DNA from: Chelonoidis abingdonii
Lineage: Eukaryota; Chordata; Testudines; Testudinidae
Length of the DNA: 64,000 bases
Direction of reading: 5' to 3'
Assembly (NCBI RefSeq): GCF_003597395.2
Contig: NC_133770.1
Location: 198,805,252-198,869,251, forward strand
Below the pieces are notes generated by a model. The model did not search any database, was not told the origin of the DNA, and worked only from the letters and a program-made list of their open reading frames with translations. Positions 52,387 through 64,000 of the stretch are shown here, piece after piece. Both the position numbers and the translations under genes were made by a program. The first letter of the stretch is position 1. Each line of letters starts with the position of its first letter.

Positions 52387-52400
52387 AGGACAAATTCAAG
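52387..52400 (+). other. NETO1: NETO1 3'UTR, first part, ending at a strong donor
   Basis: Fourteen bases follow the TAA and end in CAAG|GTAAGT, a near-consensus 5' splice site. A junction this close to the stop (under 50 nt) would not normally trigger nonsense-mediated decay. Confidence 0.6.
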
Positions 52401-53210
52401 GTAAGTAAACATACATGAATGCCACGTGCACCATCTGTTGCATTCCATTATATATTTTTATTTGACAAAGTTTGATAGTTTTTTAAGATATATGCTAGCA
52501 AGCTAAAATCTTTGTATCTAGAGAGTCAGTTTTGAATATATAAACATTTAGAGAGAGAGAGAGAGAATTTAAAATTGCAGATGACTGCTTTAATGATATA
52601 AACTAAACATTGTATCTATTAAAATTCTTATACTTGATAGCTTTATAACATCCCACTGCTAAATATGATCTGCATTTTAAGGACATTATAAAGACAGATG
52701 CTTTGCATGGATGTGGTGTTTCATGTTTCATTTATGAAAATTACATTTTAAAAGTCCTATCGTGATATAGTATGTAAAATCTGGCAGCATAATTTATTTT
52801 AGTTATGAAGATATGAAGCTACCTGTTGTCAATTCATTTGAATAATTCAACAGAGTCAAGTGCGGCGAGGCAGAGTTTTGTTAGTTTGAGGAGTCAGTGG
52901 TATCATTTTAATATTTACCATTTACAAATCATTTTACTTGTCATTTAGTAGGCTGTTCATTTGAAATTAATATATTACCACTACTATTTATTTGAATAAA
53001 CATCTCAACTTTCAAAATGAAGTTACAGCTAGATCATAGGCTATACACACGTTATATATACAATTATTATACAGATGTTTATAAGTGTATATATCTATTT
53101 TGTAGGGAGAAAGTGTAAATGCTTTAATGTTTTTTACATAGATAAATATATTTGTCTACCTATATTTTCCTTTATAGGGAGAAAACATTTTAACTGTGTT
53201 TTGTTTTCAG
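52401..53210 (+). other. NETO1: Inferred intron in NETO1 3'UTR (810 bp)
   Basis: It runs from GTAAGT to TTTTGTTTTCAG and is AT-rich, with a GA run at 52551-52566. It is inferred from splice-site quality only. Confidence 0.5.
52551..52566. repeat. GA microsatellite
   Basis: A short AG run in the inferred 3'UTR intron. Confidence 0.85.
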
Positions 53211-54445
53211 AGAAGAAATATTTACACAAACATGGGGACTGTGAAAAGAAAAACCTATAGTGAATTATTTCAACGGTCTGGAAAAAAAGTGGATACATTT
53301 CTAAATTTCATTCCACTGCCTTTATTCAAACCTGAGAGTTATAGACGTTTCTTACTTCCTCAGCAAGATATTCCCATTGCACAATAACATGTTTCTTTTG
53401 TAATTTGGTTGCTGGCCACAAAGTGCTCCTTAGTTTTTAAATACATTTTGAGATTTACTGGAAACTTGAAGAAGAAATTAGTTCCTGGCTGAAACTATCC
53501 TAGTTTTATTTTTTATGTTAGTATTATTTCAGTTAATACATTTTGTCTTTATCAGCTTGTCTATTGTGTAATATGTGAAAGAAGATTATTATACATTGAA
53601 CTTTTGTTATATGTACATTGTTTTCATTATATAGACTGCTTGAGAATAGTGCGCTCCTGAGTGATTTTGAACATGCTACAATGAAATGTGAAACTATGGA
53701 CCATGGAAACACCAGCTAGATGTTTTATGGACTCTCTGACCACCTTTTCTCATATCATGATAAAGTTCAGCAAACTGTATTGAGTAAAATTACTAGATGG
53801 CAATAAGACTCTAATTATCATCATTATTAGTCATTTTTCTTTTTCTTTTTTTCCTCTTTTTAAATTTGGTTATGAAGTAAGATACCCAATTTCAGGAACA
53901 GTTTATTGAAATCAGGTATTTAACCATTCATAATCACTTCAATAGAAATGTTTGTTGGATATGCATCTAGCAAAATGATTGAATTTGACCAGTGAGAAAA
54001 TAATCTGCATGTATGTTACTGAATATTTGAGTTGGCAAAAAAAATCCCTTTTATTAGATACATTGTAAAAAGCATGCATTCACAATTACTGTTGTTACTG
54101 TTCCATTTCTTTGTGTCATATGCTTGCTACTTGTAACTTTTTATATAAAGATACATAAAACAATGTATAATAATTTCTTACCTTGAGTTTTAAGATAATG
54201 TTTTCATTTACTGATGAAGCAAAACAATTTTACACAGAAATTTACCAACCTGTTTCTACAAGATTATACTCAATATTCAGCTTTCGGGAACTAAAAATCA
54301 AACCAAACAAATACTTTAGAATCACCTCTGCCCTCCAACATTTCACCCTTTATAATGTATTAAAAGGTTATATTATATACATGGAATATTAAAATATAAT
54401 ATATAAATGATATAGTATATTGAAATAAATATTTTCATATTATGT
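53211..54445 (+). other. NETO1: Probable NETO1 3'UTR exon
   Basis: A good acceptor (TGTGTTTTGTTTTCAG, ending at 53210) lies 810 bp downstream of the 52400 donor. The following sequence is AT-rich and free of recognisable repeats, with a candidate AATAAA at 54424-54429 inside a very AU-rich stretch. The small open frame through 53387 has no recognisable homology. The end is a guess from the poly(A) signal; transcripts could extend further, and another AATAAA lies at 55883-55888. Confidence 0.45.
54424..54429 (+). terminator. Candidate polyadenylation signal AATAAA
   Basis: The canonical hexamer lies within AU-rich sequence 1.2 kb into the inferred 3'UTR exon. No clear GU-rich downstream element is obvious, so use is uncertain. 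Confidence 0.35.
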
Positions 54446-54752
54446 AAAAGTACAAATGAAATGAAACATTTTGACATTGCCAAAACAAAGTTTTACTTTT
54501 TTCCCTTCAAAAGTTTCATCAAAATCAGTATATTCCCACAAAAACCTTTGATGTTTGACAAAATTGCCTATTTTTGTCAGAAACTTCTATCTACAACATT
54601 TCAACCAGCTGTATATAGAACATCCACAGTACAAGTCTAACACAGACAGCAGTGAAAGATTGCCTATGCTTCTCTGCTAATACTTACAAGGGTGCTAAGT
54701 GTGGCACTGGAGATATTTATGAACTTGAAACTTGTCCTCTCAGAACTAGACT

Positions 54753-55027
54753 GAGGGCTGGACTATATTAATAAAGTTTCATCTGCTTGACTAAATTGAT
54801 TTCAAGCTGATCTAGTTAAATTGGTGTAAAACCCTAATGTAGATGCACTTACCCTGATTTAACTTCTGGGTAAATCAGTTTACTTAACTCTGTAGTTTAC
54901 CGATATAAGTTATATTGATATAAGCAAGGGTTAACCTGATTTGTGTGTGTTTACATTTTAGGTTTGCACTAGTTTAATTAAATCAATTTAGTTAACTCAG
55001 TGCAATTTTTCTAATATAGACAAGATT
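54753..55027. mobile_element. AT-rich MITE
   Basis: The ends CTGGACTATATTAATAAAG and TTTTTCTAATATAGACAAG are imperfect inverted repeats. The interior has paired AAATTGATTT/AAATCAATTT motifs, as in the long-TIR MITEs of turtles. Confidence 0.65.
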
Positions 55028-55959
55028 TCAGCCCAGCTTGCTCATTTCTCATGGTGGGTTTTTTGTACCAAGTGGAATTACAATAGTAGTAAGGGCTGTT
55101 TTGGTTTTGTTGGCTGTAGTGCTTTGTACTTCCTTTTCCTTTTAGGTGATAGTGTCAAGCAATTACCCATTTCAGTGTATTTCCCTGGCTCAAACATGTT
55201 CTACGTCCACAGAATCTCAGCTTTTGTTAAAATAAAATAAGTCACTACGAAAGAAGCAAGTTTCTAGGACTCATGGTTGCGATGTAACCATCCAAATAGG
55301 AGCAAGGTATAGATGGAATCCATCTGATTCCCTGATTCTTCAGACAACTTAAACAATTGCTCTGAGAAGTATGACTATTCCATCCTCCATGAATATCTTT
55401 GGGGTGTTATCTCTGAAGCCTAACAGTGATGTGTTAAATGTCAAAAATAATTATTTCAGTGCTGACTATTTTAGTGGGTGGAACAGAAATGGGGTAGAAA
55501 TGAGAGTTGCTGGAGAAAAGGAAATCTAGAGGGAAGAAAGGTAGAGAGATGGGGAACATGCAGAGTAACAATGAAGGGAGGATAAGCTGGGTAACTGCTG
55601 GAGGGTGTTGGGAAGACATGTAGGTGTCACTCACTTCCTGTAATAAGTTGGTTAACACACTAGTGATTGTGTTAAGATGCTGTTTAACCCTCCAGCATGA
55701 AGGAAACAAAACAAAATACTGAACATTTCAGAATGGTGTATAGACCTGCTTTTGTTGTGCTTTGCAGAATCATTGTCTTGCAAATGAGGATCGGGCCTTA
55801 GTTTTGTGTTTCCTTGGCCTCTGTCCCTCTTTACATCATAGTCCCTGTTGACACCCAAGAACATTCCAGTTAAAGTAGCAAAAATAAAGAGTTTTCTGAG
55901 TTGTCACAGCTCTTATAAAATTGTGCAATTTCGAACTTTGTACAAAGAAGTTTCCCATC

Positions 55960-56710
55960 TGACCTCTAAGCCTATCTCCTCACCCTCACCTCTGCATACA
56001 ATCTACAAACTGTGATAAGCTCTCTGGCCCGCTCTCCACTGCTGCTATAAAATACCCTTTCTAACCATTACCTTATCTCCTTCAGCATTGCTCTCGTGCC
56101 CACTCTTTCTTGTCTTGCTGTCCAGGCCTTCATGACTTTGCCATCTTGCATCTTGACTACCACTACTGCCTCCTTTCTTGACTCAGCAAATGCAGTTTTG
56201 ACCCTCTCAACTCACTTCAAAATTCTACTGCTTCACCTTACCCTGTGTATAAACTGCAATGCATTATCAAGCTGTTGCCCTGGCTTTATCTTCATTCGGC
56301 CCATGATGCCAGTCTTCATCATCCTTTAGACCAATATTTCCACAAGTGCCTTCATGCTTTCTCCCATACTGCACCTTGTACTTGGCAGTAGCTCCCTATA
56401 AATGTCTGTAAGTGATCTTAACCTCCTTCACACCCTTTCTTAAGACTCACCTCTAATGGGAAGCCTACAGAACAATTGAGAATGACTAGGGAATCGAGAT
56501 GCTGTAACTGCTGTTTATTGTACTAAACATCACAATATTATGGTTAATTTTGCCCTGTTTCTGTTTCCACCTCATGTTTCTCTATTATATTCTAAGACAG
56601 TAAGTTCTTTGAGGCACAGATTGTGTCTTTTTAATTACATGTGTTGCTGCATCTACCAATTCATAACTGGGGCCCATAGAGGCTACCCCAATATATAATA
56701 ATAAATGTAA
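55960..56710 (+). repeat. L2-like LINE, decayed, sense
   Basis: CTTAAGACTCACCTCTAATG (the L2 LKTHLF region) is followed by AAGACAGTAAGTTCTTTGAG, GCACAGATTGTGTCTTTTTA and GGGGCCCATAGAGGCTACCC, an L2-type 3' end. The upstream pyrimidine-rich part is consistent but eroded. Confidence 0.6.
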
Positions 56711-59359
56711 ACCCATTTGTTAACCCACTTTCCATTGGAGATTCTTGAGAAAAGCAATTCCCATATCAGAGGCACTGGGTTAGTAGTTGGGGAAGCTGCA
56801 ACTGCCTAGCCTGTGTGATTGAGACCCAGGCTTCGAGTGGGAGTTGAAGCGGAGAAAGAGAGTTCTTGTTGCTGGGATAGGAGCCTGATGGACATGCCTA
56901 AACAATCAGCCTAACACCCAAAATAGCCTACACAAGGTAAAGAACATCCAAACCAGGGGCAGCTAGCCCAAATCAGCACAGTGCTTGGGAGGGGAGAGGG
57001 GGAAGCAAGGGAGTCAGCTTCCAACAGCAGCAGGACATGCAGCCTCTCCCCCTAGTTCTCTCTGCAGGGGTAGGAAAAGGGGGGAAAACCCCCACCATTT
57101 TGCTTCTCAGTAAGAGGAGCCCAGTTAACACAAAGTACTCAGCTTCATTAGGAGTGAACCCACTTAGCTGATCCTCAAAACCTCAGCTTCCAAAGTCATA
57201 GAGAAGCCAACTCTCTTCCCTCTCATGTCCCAGCAATCATCACCAACAAATTGGAACCAGCAGCTGCAGAGGAAAGTCAAATTGCCCAAATCTGGACAAA
57301 AGAGAGCGGGAAAGGAGTCCTCAGACTCCAGTTTTGGGGAAGAGCCCTAACTGCCAGCCTTGCCCAGTAGGCCTCCCTTGCACCAGAAGTCAATCATGTC
57401 AGGGTTTAAACCACCCAAGAACCTGTTCTGCTCCAGAGACTGGGACATCACAACTATGTATGCTGTCTATGCTACACTTAAGTCACTAGGAAAATCACTC
57501 AGGTGAGTTAAAAGACCTGGTTTGTGTGTGCACAGACAGCTCAAGGCTCAGATGTAATTAAAGATGTGTCAACACTATCATGCAGTCTGGCAATGTCCAT
57601 ATCTGCAACACTTGCTTGAATATATTGTTTGTCGGACCTATTAAGTTCCCATCCAAGGGACAGTGCATATGCATGACTGTTTGTGAGGGTGGGGGAAGCT
57701 TCCTCTGTCTGCTCTAAATCAAAGTTTAGATTTACTTTTGTGATGTGAGTGAAAAGCAGCAGTACTGTTGCTGCCATTAGTGTTGCAGAGGAAAATTTTG
57801 TTTCCTTAACACAAGAATCTGGGTAAAAAACTGCACCCTGTCTGTTCCTTCCAATTTTTGCTCCAGCCCCTAAATTCTACTGTGTAAATGAAGAACAAAT
57901 CTAACTGCAATTGTACATAAAAAGACTTCCAAAACAGTTCCAAACCATGACACACCCTGGCACATGAGTACCTCAAAAACCCAGCTCTGGCCCCTGGATC
58001 CTGTGACTTTGAGTTCAATGATATTTGTAATGAAAAGAATGTCTGAGTTTGGACATAAAGAAATTAAACAAGTTAATGACTTTGTTTTGCTTCTCTTTGT
58101 GCGGTGCAGAATATAGTTTTATATTGGGGAATGAGGAAGCATCATTGTTCTTTTGATTTCCTTGCTCCATACTGAAGGACTTTGAACTGTCACAGAAGGC
58201 GTCACTCTGAGCTACTCTCTCCATTCACTTGTAAAACCACCAATTCAGTAGTGTACTGGCATAGCCCCGGCTTAGCTAGTCCCCTGAGAATGGGGAAGGA
58301 AGACACCAATACCAGAGGTGGCAGTAATCTTAAAGTGAGCATATTTTCTTATTGAGTGATGCTGAATGCAGCAGTAAGATACTGAACAAATATTGATAAC
58401 AATGGAAAGCCATATTGTACCTCAGATCTTTGTTTAAATATCCTATTGACATTAGAGGGAGTTCTGCTGTGGATTGAGAGAAGTATGCAGTCCTAAATTT
58501 TCTCTCTCTCTCACACACACGCCATACTTAAAAATGAAATGTGATGCTACACAGAACAAGAGGTTACCCTTACTGTTTAAGTATTTGAGCTCAAATGAAG
58601 TTCTCTTTGGCTGATTGGATTAATTTAATTTCTTTACTCTCAGGGCGAAGGACACTGCATTGTATGTGTTTTACATGCCAAGGGAGATATTATTACATGC
58701 TCTCCTGCATTTTTGTTTTCTCATTCCTTTGTTCTGATGTTCCACTAAAATCTCAATGGAACACATTGGTGGTGTGTTTTGTCTAATATTTCTTGGCATA
58801 TTTGGCATCTAGGCAGTAATGAAACAATTCATATTTTGAATACATGTCTGCAAGATAAATTTGTACCCAAAGCCTAATCTGATTGTTTTCATATAGGTAT
58901 GTACAACATTGCTCTAGGCCCTGATTCTGTAAGCACTTCCATGTTTTCCTCACAGAAATAGTCTTATTAGCTTTAGAGATGTTGCAGTATCCAGACTAGC
59001 AAATATAACTATTAGTTAATTTGAGTTAATTGGCAATCAGCTTAAAAACAACTCTACTAGAGACAAGCCCTACAATGGATGCATCTTGACAGTTGAGAAA
59101 GGTGGAAGTGAAGAAATTTCATCACATAGCAGAATGTAGCAATAATTGTGGAGACCTTAAAATGATAGGTGCTAAAATTAAAAATTGTGATTTTGTTCCC
59201 TGTGTTCAGCCATCACTTTTAAATTATATTTTATTTTAAGGAAGACTTCTGCTATGTATATTTCTATAAGATAAATATCCCTTTTGCAAATTATTCTAGC
59301 AGCCTATGTCCCTTAGGATCAGGAGGGAAATTCAAATGTTTTGTTACGGTGCTACTCAG
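56711..59359. other. No gene or repeat recognised
   Basis: Only short open frames without known motifs are seen. A small CT/CA run lies at 58499-58520. The GC content rises moderately at 56760-57440 without a repeat I can name. Confidence 0.5.
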
Positions 59360-59590
59360 GGCAGGTCTACACTTAAAATGCTGAATCAGTGCAGCTGTAG
59401 TGATGCAGCTGTTCCGCTGTAGCACTTAAGTGAAGATGCTTCTACACTGATAGGAGAAGTTCTCTCACCAACATAGTGCTGTCTACACTGGGGGTAAGGG
59501 CAGTGTAACTACATTGCTCAGGGGTGTGCATTTTTCACACCTTTCAGTGACATAGTTATATCAGTATAAGTCTGTATGTGGATCTGGCCT
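59360..59590 (-). mobile_element. MITE, family A, inverted relative to the 10.6-kb copy
   Basis: The ends CAGGGCAGGTCTACACTTAA and GTATGTGGATCTGGCCTTA are imperfect inverted repeats. The complement of the interior (GGTGTGAAAAATGCACACCC, GTGTAGACAGCAC) aligns with 10613-10844. Confidence 0.8.
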
Positions 59591-61230
59591 TAGATAGTAT
59601 GGAACCTATGCAGAATAGAATAGAACTGTGAAAATGCCAAATAATTTTTCAGTCACTTAGAACCTTTTTATCTAATCAGCTTTGATGAAAAAATTGACAG
59701 AAACCTCAACAGGCGCTTCTTATAAATCTTATTTCAAGTTTTAAATATTTGTCTCTTTGGAGTGACTTGAGGGAGTAGTGAGCTGGAATGTCTAGCAATT
59801 TTTTTTAAAGAATTTGAGAGATCCATAGTCTTTCAGTCTCTCAAAAATGGCCATATGGACTTTGTGTAGTCACCATTCAGTGGAACCTGCCCTGCCAGCA
59901 CTTTCCAGTTGAGGAAAAAGCATGTTAAGTTTCAGCCTTCAAATATATTTTAAAAAAGTTTTATGAGCAAGTGAAAACAGAGGGTCATACCAGAAATCTT
60001 TTAGCAGCTTTAACTATAGCATTCACTAGCAGGTGGACACTAATAAAATGTAAAAGACCATAATCACAAAATGCAAAGATTAATATCCCCACTTATTTCC
60101 CCTAAATTGAGGTACCCAACTTAAGCTGTTGCTTATTAAAAAAGAATCCAGTGCCCACTGAAGTCAACAGGAGACTTTCCATTGACTTCAGCTGACTTCA
60201 GCAGGCACAAGATCAAGCTCTTCTGTCCTAATGCAATGAGCTTCTCACTGATATCAGTGGAGTTGAAGGCCCTCAGAAAGTGCTTGGCATCTTCAAGACC
60301 AGACCCACTTCTATTCACTAGTAACTCAAACCCAGTTTGCACATGTGTGGGTAACTGCACAAGGGGTAGGGTAATGGAGAATCAGACCTGATCAGGCCTG
60401 GTCTTCCTAAGATATTAAAAATCAAATTGGGTATCTCGAGATAGCTAACCCAGTTGGAACACCTCCTACTATCTAATGTAAACACAGTTTAACATCTTTA
60501 AAGTCACCTCATAGAATTTTTATTTACTTTTAAGAATACACAGTACCTCATATTACAGTGGCCAAAATGGCAAATAGTTAATTAACCCACCTAGTTTGTG
60601 CCCTGCCTCTGACAGTGACAAATGCTGGATGTGGCTGGAAGGTATAAACCTTCATGTTGAATATTAATATATTAATAAGCTCCTTCCTAATATGGAAAAT
60701 GGCCTAGCCAGAGCATTCACAATCTTAGCAACACAGCTAAAAATACTGACGTTTCAACCTGCTAGCCTTATTCTGTAGATGTATTTCTCCTATGTGAAAA
60801 CAACCCCATCTTTCCAGGCTACAGGAACGAAGCAGGAAGAGATAGTAGCCCAACCTAAGAGAAGAATGAAGAAGAAGAAAGGCAATGTATTGGCTTGGAA
60901 CAAGAAAAAAACTAAAATGTGGTAAGTAATGGACCCACTCTATAATATCCAGACTAACACGGCTCCCCCTTTGATACTCTACAATATGTTCACACAAAGG
61001 AACTGCTTCTGAGCCTGTTGAAATCATTTCAAATCTCCTATTGAACTGGGAGAAATTTTAGGCCCAGATGGTGAGTTGGATTCTAATCCCTCCAGCTAGA
61101 TTTGTTAAACCCAATACTGTGAGATGGACAACACCTTCTGAAAGTTGCTGAGCATTCTAAAGTGTTCTCAGCACCTCACAGAATCAGCTCTCTCAAACTC
61201 ATATAGCAAACAGATTCCTATAAACTTAGT
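59591..61230. other. No gene recognised; eroded old repeat at about 60150-60215
   Basis: CCACTGAAGTCAACAGGAGA and CATTGACTTCAGCTGACTTC belong to an ancient 'same-season' repeat type also seen near 20104-20165, 28250-28320 and 36120-36180. I cannot place it in a family. Confidence 0.4.
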
Positions 61231-61355
61231 TTAGATTGCAAGTGCTTTAGGGCAGGGACCATCCATTTGTTCTGTGTTTGCACAGTGCCTAGCACAACAG
61301 GGTCATAGGCCATCACTGGGTCTCTTGAGTGTTACCACAATGCCCACAATAAGTA
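61231..61355 (+). repeat. L2-like LINE 3' tail
   Basis: AGTGCTTTAGGGCAGGGACC, GTTTGCACAGTGCCTAGCAC and ACAGGGTCATAGGCCATCAC are the reptile L2 3' end. Confidence 0.8.
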
Positions 61356-62146
61356 TTATAATTTCAGAAGGGGGAAAGTTGGTTCTACCACCTTTCTATC
61401 TTTGGCATTCCCAAAGATGGGCTGGTAGAGGGCAAGGCGCACTGGTCATGGCCTGACCATGTTTAAGCAGGTAAACATGGACTGTGCATACAATGATCTT
61501 GTAATTAGTGGGCTCGCAAGTCATGGCTAGATGTACACTGCAGCTGACACTTGGGCCCTGAGCTGAGTGCACAGTGTGCTGAGCCATTTTGCATGTGCCA
61601 TTGTGAAGCAGAGAATAATTTTTTATCTTTAAAAATAAGATTTTGTGTTCAAAACTAAAGTTTGAGCAAAGATCTCCAGCTATTTCCATGCACTGGAAAT
61701 ATTGTGGATGCTAATGCAGTTCAGTGTGTAGAAATCTCTTTAAAAATTCTGTGGCGTATGTTAGTGCTGTGGAACTTGTCAGCTTTCTATCATGGCACAC
61801 ATTCTGTTACATACTGTTTACAATCAGCGAACATATTATCCAGTGGGATTTTATAGAGACACTCCAGTATTGGAGCCTGATATTCTGTCACTCACTATGC
61901 ATGTGTCCAAGACACATGGGTTCCTTAATATGAATTTGCATTCACCAGAATGCAATAAACTGTCATCCGCTCACTGAAAACCTCAAGTGTTCCCAAGCCA
62001 GTGCTACAAGTGATTGCATTGGTACTACCTGCAGAAGTTGGAACAGAGCAATGCATAAGAAGGCTTTCATCTGTTTCCAGGTATTTCAGGCTAAGCATTA
62101 CAAAATGTATTTCATCTGGTGGGATAAAAACCATAAGGACATAACA

Positions 62147-62328
62147 GGGGGAGGGATAGCTCAGTGGTTTGAGTATTGGCCTGCTAAACCCAGAGTTGTG
62201 AGTTCAATCCTTGAGGGGGTCACTTAAGGATCTGGGGCAAAAAATCAGTGCTTGGTCCTTCTAGTGAAGGCAGGGGGCTGGACTCAATGACCTTTCAGGG
62301 TCCCTTCCATTTCTATGAGATAGGAATA
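62147..62328 (+). mobile_element. tRNA-derived SINE (tortoise Pol III SINE type), sense
   Basis: The A box is TAGCTCAGTGGTTTGAG, and the degenerate B box is GAGTTCAATCC. The CR1-like tail is GGGGGCTGGACTCAATGACC, then TTCAGGGTCCCTTCC and TTCTATGAGA. This is the full-length partner of the copy at 33706-33891. Confidence 0.92.
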
Positions 62329-64000
62329 CCTCCTATTATTAGTAACTTAAAAGGATTTATCAGTTCATTTGCTGAGGATATTGTTCACATTCCACTCAGA
62401 CAAAAACTTACCCAGTTACAATGCAATAATATTCAGAAAACATTTGTTATACAAAACAGATTAAATACAATCAGCATTGATTTTCCTTTGTCATTGGGTT
62501 TGGTTTTTCTAACCCAGTCTCACTTAATTATAGAAGCTGTCAAGCAAAACTACCTAGCAGATGCCGGTTGAGAGTGGCTTCAAGAAACTTTTAAATGAAG
62601 GGGGATTTTTTTGTTTGGGTGTGCGGAGTGAGAACCAGTTGAAGTTCATAGGCTCTGTGGGTGTTCAGCACTTTTGAAAATCAGAGGTATCATACGTATT
62701 GGGTGCTTAGACCCAAAAGGTAATTTTCAAAGCCAAATATGGGTGATAACCAGCCCTGAAAATTTGCTCCAAGTGCTGGATGCCCAGAGCAATACTGGGA
62801 CAAAAATGAGTGCTCAGGTGGCAATATTTTCGATCCGTCACTACTCCTATAAAGCCATATTCCCCATTTAAGATAGCTCCAAACACTGCATTAGTTGTGT
62901 CAGCTATGCCATTCCTAAGTACAAACTTCTTAGGAAACTGCCATTCCTTCATCAGCTCCAGATATAAGAGAAGAGCCCCTTAGCCAGGAAGGCTGGTAGT
63001 GGGGTGGTAACACAGCACTGACCTGTAACAGTAGGTGTAGGCAGCCCATCTCCATTAAACTTAAATCACTGGGTCATGATACTATTGAGGAAGGGAAAAT
63101 GAAGATATCTTAGAGGTGGATCCTCTTGCTTGGAGCGGAGGAGTTAAGAATAGATGCTGGCAGTCAGTTTTTGTATCAGTCTATAGGACCCTGCAAGATG
63201 AGAGAGTTCCAGAGCATCTACACAGGAATGAAACAGCCCCACAGCCTGAACCCTGTGAGCCCTTGTCGGCTGGCATGGGCCAGTGGTGGGTTTTTCCCTG
63301 CTGTGTAGACATACCCTTTGTGGCTGGAGGATCAGGAATGAGTGGGATCTGTGGCATGTGAAAGTTTGATGGTCGATTGGCAGTGGAGATGGCAAGCACA
63401 ATGGAATGGTCTCCCCTCTCTCAGCACAATTCTGCATGTGCTTCAAAAATGTCCTTGATTTGACCAGATCCTCAAAGCAAGGTGCCTAATCACTTTGAAG
63501 CCCTGAGCCATTGAGTCAAGCTTACCTCTTGCCAACAGGGAATCCCTATAAGTCTGGGTAAGCCACTGGAATGAGGCAGGAACTGATCAAAACTCAGAAG
63601 TTTTGGCTCACATGAAACAAATATTTTGAAAATCAAAATTAGGTTGAAGTGGAATGGAAAGAGATTTCCCAACTTTCCTCTGAATCAGAATTTCTGGAAA
63701 AAAATGATTTTGATTAAAAAATAATTTTGAGATTCTAAATTCTTGTTTCAACATTTTTGTCTCCCTGCCCCCTCCCCTGATTTTATATTATTTTTATATT
63801 ATTTCATGATGCCAGTCATAGAGTGAGATCTACGATTTCTACCGACATGTCATAATATGACCAAGTATAATAATTGAAATAGTGAATTCTTTTGAGTTGC
63901 ACTTAGTCCTCATTAACTCTAGAGATTTGCTGTGATTACAGGCATTGGTGACAAAACACGGGTACAGCTGCATTGGTGCAAACTTGAGATAGGCAATGCC
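62329..64000. other. No gene recognised; possible MITE end near 63300
   Basis: CTGCTGTGTAGACATACCC at 63299-63317 looks like a right end of the family A/C transposons, but a matching left end was not identified. Nothing else is recognised. Confidence 0.4.

Noticed and set aside
53196..53387. 63-codon open frame crossing the 53.2-kb acceptor
   Set aside because: Its start lies before the acceptor, and no homology is recognised. The segment fits better as 3'UTR.
1..64000. CRISPR arrays, operons, bacterial or phage systems
   Set aside because: No regularly spaced repeats and no dense coding occur; split exons with GT/AG borders and LINE/SINE repeats show vertebrate nuclear DNA.

Overview
This window is vertebrate nuclear DNA, most likely from a cryptodiran turtle. 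The evidence is the mix of repeats: many CR1 LINE copies in both orientations, a tRNA-derived SINE whose tail looks like the CR1 3' end (tortoise Pol III SINE type), L2-like tails, MIR-type SINEs, several families of short inverted-repeat DNA transposons, and a decayed DIRS-type tyrosine-recombinase retrotransposon. Base composition is AT-rich, and there are no bacterial features. The species call rests on repeats recognised by eye, not on a database search.

The only cellular gene I can support is the 3' part of NETO1 (neuropilin and tolloid-like 1) on the + strand. NETO1 is a single-pass brain membrane protein, an auxiliary subunit of kainate receptors that also associates with NMDA receptors. 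Six coding exons join in frame: 24744-24785, 24894-25021, 30526-30754, 48100-48213, 50612-51170 and 52326-52386. They encode the last 377 residues or so: the linker after CUB1, all of CUB2, the LDL-receptor class A module, the transmembrane helix, the cytoplasmic tail and a C-terminal TRV PDZ ligand. The signal peptide and CUB1 exons are not visible and should lie upstream of base 1, so bases 1-24743 are probably intron. A donor sits 14 nt after the stop codon, and a matching acceptor at 53209-53210 points to a separate 3'UTR exon. Failure to splice the last coding intron would give a different C-terminus ending SIDF, a possible alternative PDZ ligand.

Layout. 1-24743: inferred upstream intron with a 186-bp direct duplication (201-386 and 1009-1194), antisense CR1 copies, small DNA transposons and a DIRS relict (about 14.7-19.3 kb). 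24.7-25.0 kb: two exons separated by a 108-bp intron. 25.0-48.1 kb: two long introns around the second CUB2 exon, holding MITEs, a MIR, a SINE, an L2-like LINE (42.4-43.8 kb) and an indel-ridden CR1 (44.4-46.6 kb) with a possible solo LTR inside it. 48.1-52.4 kb: LDLa, transmembrane/tail and last coding exons. 53.2 to about 54.4 kb: inferred 3'UTR exon. 54.4-64.0 kb: intergenic sequence with repeats and no gene I can recognise.
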